Made by a program: the position numbers and the translations under genes
Source: an uncultured Ruminococcus sp.
GTDB taxonomy: Bacteria; Bacillota; Clostridia; Oscillospirales; Ruminococcaceae
Length of the DNA stretch: 10,831 nt
Direction: 5' to 3'
Assembly: GCA_945876155.1 (NCBI GenBank)
Contig: CAMCMW010000027.1
Span: 1-10,831 of the forward strand
Part shown: positions 7,935 through 10,831 of the stretch, piece by piece
Layout: each line of letters starts with the position of its first letter
How positions within the stretch are numbered: position 1 is the stretch's first letter
The notes under the pieces: generated by a model
Databases searched by the model: none
Seen by the model: the letters and a program-made list of their open reading frames with translations, nothing else
What the model was told of the DNA's origin: nothing

Positions 7935-8438
7935 ATGTTAAAAGCTGTTGGTTCAAAGAAAAATCTTTTTGAACTGCCTTTTTACACTTATATTTCTGAT
8001 ATATTTGAAAATGAGGAAATTCAGAAACTTGCCAATTTCAAGCACCATATCTATACAACAAGACTTCAGCACAGTCTGAATGTTTCATACTACAATTACT
8101 TAATCTGCAAGTTTTTCCGTCTGAATGCCGTTTCAGCCGCAAGAGCCGGACTTCTTCACGATATGTTCTATTATGACAGAAAGGACTATTCAAAGGGAAA
8201 TGGTGAAAAATCCCACAGTGCAAGGCACCCGGAAATAGCAGTTGAAAACGCAAAGGAGCATTTCTACGTTGACCCACTTGAATGTGATATAATTGAAAAA
8301 CATATGTGGCCAATGTCTATCAGGCGTGTGCCGAAGTACAAGGAAAGCTATGTTATTGTTTTTGTAGACAAGTATTGTGCAATCCTTGAAGTTATTGCTC
8401 CCAAGTACCGGAAACTTAAAAGTAAATTCAAAAAATGA
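7935..8438 (+). CDS. HD-domain protein, putative metal-dependent phosphohydrolase
   Basis: HD-superfamily proteins bind divalent metal through an H...HD...D set of residues and usually hydrolyse phosphate esters such as nucleotides. The 167-residue protein shows H46 (TRLQHSLNV), H75-D76 (GLLHDMFYY), H94 and H98 (SHSARHPE), H123 (EKHMWP) and D145 (VFVDKYC), so the metal-binding set looks complete. It is a stand-alone single-domain protein with no signal peptide, membrane helix or partner domain, and has a basic C-terminus. AGGTGA lies 4 bases before the ATG. It has its own promoter and terminator, so it is monocistronic. The substrate is unknown, and I do not recognise a named family beyond HD. 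Its position between a glycanase operon and a convergent V-ATPase operon gives no functional hint. Confidence 0.8.
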   Translation: MLKAVGSKKNLFELPFYTYISDIFENEEIQKLANFKHHIYTTRLQHSLNVSYYNYLICKFFRLNAVSAARAGLLHDMFYYDRKDYSKGNGEKSHSARHPEIAVENAKEHFYVDPLECDIIEKHMWPMSIRRVPKYKESYVIVFVDKYCAILEVIAPKYRKLKSKFKK

Positions 8439-8459
8439 GGCGTTCTTTTGAACGCCTCA
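8436..8459. terminator. Bidirectional intrinsic terminator shared by convergent genes
   Basis: A perfect 10-bp stem, TGAGGCGTTC (8436-8445) and GAACGCCTCA (8450-8459), encloses a TTTT loop. For the minus-strand V-ATPase operon it is followed by six T residues (complement of 8430-8435), a textbook terminator. For the plus strand the tail is ACTTATTTTT, a weaker T-run. The TGA stop codons of the HD gene (8436-8438) and of the V-ATPase D gene (8457-8459) are the outermost bases of the two arms. Confidence 0.88.
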
Positions 8460-9068
8460 ACTTATTTTTCTTGCTTTGATAACCTTCAGTCTTGAGAACT
8501 CCTCACGCTCTTTTTCCTCAAGATTGTCGGTTATATATTTAACCATTTCTTCATATCTCGGAATCAGAATATTCTGCAGCGCATTGGCTCTCCTCTGCGC
8601 TTTTTTTATTGCTACTGCAAGTCGGTAAACACTGTTTTCAACTTCTGCCAGCACAACCGTCATATCCTTAACCTTTGAAAAGGAGATATACGCCTTGTCA
8701 AGCTGGGAATTGGTTGAGTAGAAACCATAGGGTATTTCAGTTTTGGTTTTGGTCAGTGTCAGATTTGGTATATCAACACCCATAACACTCTTATATGAAA
8801 CGCTTATGCCGTTTTCAATGGGAATACTCCTTGCAATATTCTCAATAACGCCCAGTGTGATATTGGCATCCTGCAAGGCGGCGTATGCCTCCTTATATGT
8901 GTCCTCGATTGAACCTCTCAGGGACTTCGCCTTGTCCATAAGCGTCATCATTTCCCTTATGAGAATATTTCGCTTTCTGTCCATAAGCTCATAACCAAGC
9001 CGACAGAGTGAAAGGGTCTTTTTAGCCTTTATAAGATTACCTTTGGTAGGAAATACCTGTTCAGCCAT
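8457..9068 (-). CDS. ntpD: V/A-type ATP synthase subunit D (central stalk)
   Basis: Subunit D is the long coiled-coil shaft that turns inside the A3B3 head and links it to the membrane rotor. The 203-residue protein has the family start FPTKGNLIKAKKTLSLCRLGYELMDRKR (written here in part: PTKGNLIKAKK and GYELMDRKR), a long N-terminal helix (about 8-72), a central segment with VMGVDIPNL (about 98-106), and a long C-terminal helix rich in charged residues (about 128-200). Length is typical. Its ATG overlaps the end of the upstream 76-residue membrane-protein gene by 8 bp, and its AGGAGA site (complement of 9077-9082, 8-base gap) lies inside that gene, so translation is probably coupled. It is the last gene of the operon and ends in the shared terminator hairpin. 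Confidence 0.93.
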   Translation of the reverse strand: MAEQVFPTKGNLIKAKKTLSLCRLGYELMDRKRNILIREMMTLMDKAKSLRGSIEDTYKEAYAALQDANITLGVIENIARSIPIENGISVSYKSVMGVDIPNLTLTKTKTEIPYGFYSTNSQLDKAYISFSKVKDMTVVLAEVENSVYRLAVAIKKAQRRANALQNILIPRYEEMVKYITDNLEEKEREEFSRLKVIKARKIS

Positions 9069-9291
9069 ATATTACGTCTCCTCTCATAAAAAGTCCGAAA
9101 AAAGCCCACAAAAATAATAAAGCAGCGCAAATTGTCAGAACAAGCCCAAATATGTTCAGCTTTCTGAACAGCCGCCAGTTTTTATGATGGTCACGCTTTA
9201 GAAGTTTTGTAACAACAAGCAGAATCGTTCCCGCAATAAAGAACATAATGCCTATCATCATTTTGAACTGGAAATTAATTGTCTCTCTCAT
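9061..9291 (-). CDS. Unrecognised 76-residue two-helix membrane protein in the V-ATPase operon
   Basis: I do not recognise this family. Two hydrophobic helices are clear, at about 9-31 and 47-69, joined by a strongly basic loop (32-46: KRDHHKNWRLFRKLN). The positive-inside rule predicts a hairpin with the loop in the cytoplasm and both ends outside. It is a real gene: it starts 7 bp after the subunit B stop, its AGGTGA site (complement of 9295-9300) abuts that stop, and its end overlaps the subunit D start by 8 bp. It is therefore co-translated with B and D. Position suggests an assembly or membrane-anchoring role for the ATPase, as small two-helix proteins do in other rotary ATPases (AtpI, Vma21). 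That is inference; no sequence motif supports homology. Confidence 0.75.
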   Translation of the reverse strand: MRETINFQFKMMIGIMFFIAGTILLVVTKLLKRDHHKNWRLFRKLNIFGLVLTICAALLFLWAFFGLFMRGDVIYG

Positions 9292-9298
9292 TTTTCAC

Positions 9299-10699
9299 CT
9301 ATATAACAAAAGTCTTTTCGGCAGTTTCATTATCATAGTGTTCTTTGAGCAGTTCCTCGTCAACACGGTCAAGCTCGCTCTCCGGCAGCAGTGACAAAAG
9401 ACTCCAGCCTAAATCAAGGGTTTCTTCGATAGTACGCTCCTCGTTGAATCCCTGGGTCAGGAAATACTTTTCAAATGCAACGCCGAAACGCATATACTTC
9501 CTGTCAGTTTCAGAAAGTTCCTCCTCGCCTATTACCGATGCAAGTGACCTTGCGTCCTGAACCTTTGCGTATGCCGCAAAAAGCTGGTTTGCAACAGATG
9601 AGTGGTCTGCCCTCGTGTAACCCTCACCGATACCGTCTTTCATAAGTCGTGACAGTGACGGCAGAACTGATACAGACGGATAAATACCAGTCTGGTCAAG
9701 ACTTCTGTCAAGAACTATCTGTCCCTCGGTGATATAGCCAGTAAGGTCAGGGATTGGGTGTGTTATATCATCATTTGGCATTGTCAGAATCGGAATCTGT
9801 GTAACACTGCCTGTTGAACCCTCAACAACTCCGGCTCTTTCATACAGTGACGCAAGGTCAGAATAAAGATAACCCGGATAGCCTTTACGTCCCGGAATTT
9901 CTCCCTTTGAGGACGAAAATTCACGCAGTGCCTCGCAGTATGAAGTCATATCTGTGAGGATTACCAGAATATGCATATTCTTTTCGTAGGCAAGATACTC
10001 AGCGGCAGTAAGAGCGCATCTCGGAGTTAAAATTCTCTCAATGATAGGGTCATTGGCAAGGTTCATGAACATGACAACCTTCTGCTGTACTCCGCTTTCC
10101 GCAAAGGACTTCTTGAAGTAGTCAGCAACGTCATTCTTAACACCCATTGCTCCGAAAACCACAGCAAAATCCTGCCCGCTTTCATCTGCAATCTTTGCCT
10201 GTCTTACAATCTGTACCGCAAGCTTGTTGTGGGAAAGTCCCGAACCGGAAAAAATCGGCAGTTTCTGACCTCTGATAAGGGTCATAAGGCAGTCAATGGA
10301 AGAAATACCCGTTCTGATGTAGTTTCTCGGATATGTTCTTGAAACAGGATTCAGCGGCTTGCCGTTTATGTCCTCAAACTTTTCCGGATAGATGTCACCC
10401 AGACCGTCAATAGGTCTGCCCGAACCGCTGAATGTTCTGCCAAGCATTTCCTCGGACAGCGCAAGCTCCATGGGCTTTCCGGTGAACTTTGTCCTTGTAT
10501 TGGTAAGGGAAAGTCCCTTTGTACCCTCAAAAACCTGAAGTACCGCCTTGTCGCCCTGTATCTCAACAATACGACCCACACGCTCTGTTCCGTCCTCCAG
10601 CTTTATAGCGGCAACTTCCTCGTAACCGACATCTTTTACCTTGTCAAGAACAATAAGAGGTCCGTCAATCTTTTTGAGTCCAAGATACTGAATACTCAT
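9299..10699 (-). CDS. ntpB: V/A-type ATP synthase subunit B (non-catalytic head subunit)
   Basis: Subunit B alternates with catalytic subunit A in the A3B3 head. The 466-residue length is normal. Family hallmarks are the beta-barrel start (1-75), [13 protein letters not shown] (87-99), the degenerate nucleotide loop [11 protein letters not shown] (150-160) in place of a P-loop, [12 protein letters not shown] and [21 protein letters not shown] (about 248-290), and [11 protein letters not shown] (about 318-328). The lack of a Walker A GxxGxGKT separates it from subunit A. Its ATG overlaps the TGA of subunit A (ATGA), with an AGGAGA site inside the end of A, so translation is coupled. The next gene is the 76-residue membrane protein rather than D, which is a departure from the common A-B-D order. 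Confidence 0.96.
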   Translation of the reverse strand: MSIQYLGLKKIDGPLIVLDKVKDVGYEEVAAIKLEDGTERVGRIVEIQGDKAVLQVFEGTKGLSLTNTRTKFTGKPMELALSEEMLGRTFSGSGRPIDGLGDIYPEKFEDINGKPLNPVSRTYPRNYIRTGISSIDCLMTLIRGQKLPIFSGSGLSHNKLAVQIVRQAKIADESGQDFAVVFGAMGVKNDVADYFKKSFAESGVQQKVVMFMNLANDPIIERILTPRCALTAAEYLAYEKNMHILVILTDMTSYCEALREFSSSKGEIPGRKGYPGYLYSDLASLYERAGVVEGSTGSVTQIPILTMPNDDITHPIPDLTGYITEGQIVLDRSLDQTGIYPSVSVLPSLSRLMKDGIGEGYTRADHSSVANQLFAAYAKVQDARSLASVIGEEELSETDRKYMRFGVAFEKYFLTQGFNEERTIEETLDLGWSLLSLLPESELDRVDEELLKEHYDNETAEKTFVI

Positions 10700-10831
10700 A
10701 CGGCTCTCCTTTCATTTTCCTCTGCAATAAGTCTGCTGAACACATTGGATATTTCGCTCTTGTAGTCCTCAAACATCTCCGGCTTGTCATTCGGAATATC
10801 ATATTTCACTTTGATTACTTTTTCAAATAAT
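10696..10831 (-). CDS. ntpA: V/A-type ATP synthase subunit A, C-terminal end only (cut by the window edge)
   Basis: The minus strand is open from the right edge to a TGA at 10696-10698, encoding about 44 residues that end in [11 protein letters not shown]. The fragment is helical and charged, with no ATP-binding motif because those lie further upstream, outside the window. I assign it from context: in V/A-type operons the catalytic subunit A directly precedes B, and here the genes overlap by 4 bases (ATGA). The fragment itself is too short to identify firmly. The operon promoter and the genes for the membrane rotor and peripheral stalk must lie to the right. Confidence 0.8.
   Translation of the reverse strand, partial: LFEKVIKVKYDIPNDKPEMFEDYKSEISNVFSRLIAEENERRAV

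Overview
The window looks like a chromosomal segment of a plant-fibre-degrading, low-to-mid-GC Gram-positive anaerobe, most likely a Ruminococcus or close relative in the Oscillospirales. The clues are a dockerin-tailed GH5 glycanase (cellulosome-type), a V/A-type ATPase operon of the kind carried by many Clostridia, strong AGGAGG-type ribosome binding sites and TTGACA/TATAAT-type promoters. The genus is an inference; there is no rRNA or other marker gene.

Layout, left to right. (1) 1-132 is non-coding. It holds a probable terminator for the copper ATPase gene and a promoter reading leftward out of the window. (2) 133-2337 (-) encodes a complete CopA-type Cu+ P-type ATPase. Its promoter and a cluster of inverted repeats lie in the divergent spacer 2338-2609, which also carries the promoter of the next operon. 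(3) 2610-7848 (+) is a tight three-gene glycan-degradation operon with gaps of 10 and 12 bp: a cytoplasmic GH95 alpha-L-fucosidase/alpha-L-galactosidase, a lipid-anchored CBM35-GH26 probable mannanase, and a secreted GH5-dockerin enzyme. (4) 7935-8438 (+) is a small HD-domain protein with its own near-consensus promoter. (5) 8436-8459 is a perfect 10-bp hairpin that serves as terminator between two convergent genes and contains both of their stop codons. (6) 8457-10831 (-) is the distal part of a V-type ATPase operon, transcribed right to left as A (C-terminal end only), B, an unrecognised 76-residue two-helix membrane protein, then D.

How they work together: the glycanase operon places an endo-acting enzyme on the cellulosome (GH5), another on the cell surface (GH26) and an exo-acting debranching enzyme in the cytoplasm (GH95). 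This implies that decorated beta-glycan fragments are cut outside, imported and trimmed inside. The transporter is not in the window. The V-ATPase couples ATP to H+ or Na+ movement; the ion cannot be told because the membrane rotor genes lie outside.

Most of the window is recognisable biology. The points most worth a second look are the 76-residue membrane protein embedded in the V-ATPase operon, the threonine in the GH95 active-site motif that hints at L-galactose rather than L-fucose specificity, and the copA operator cluster. I saw no mobile element, CRISPR array, tRNA, rRNA or convincing pseudogene.
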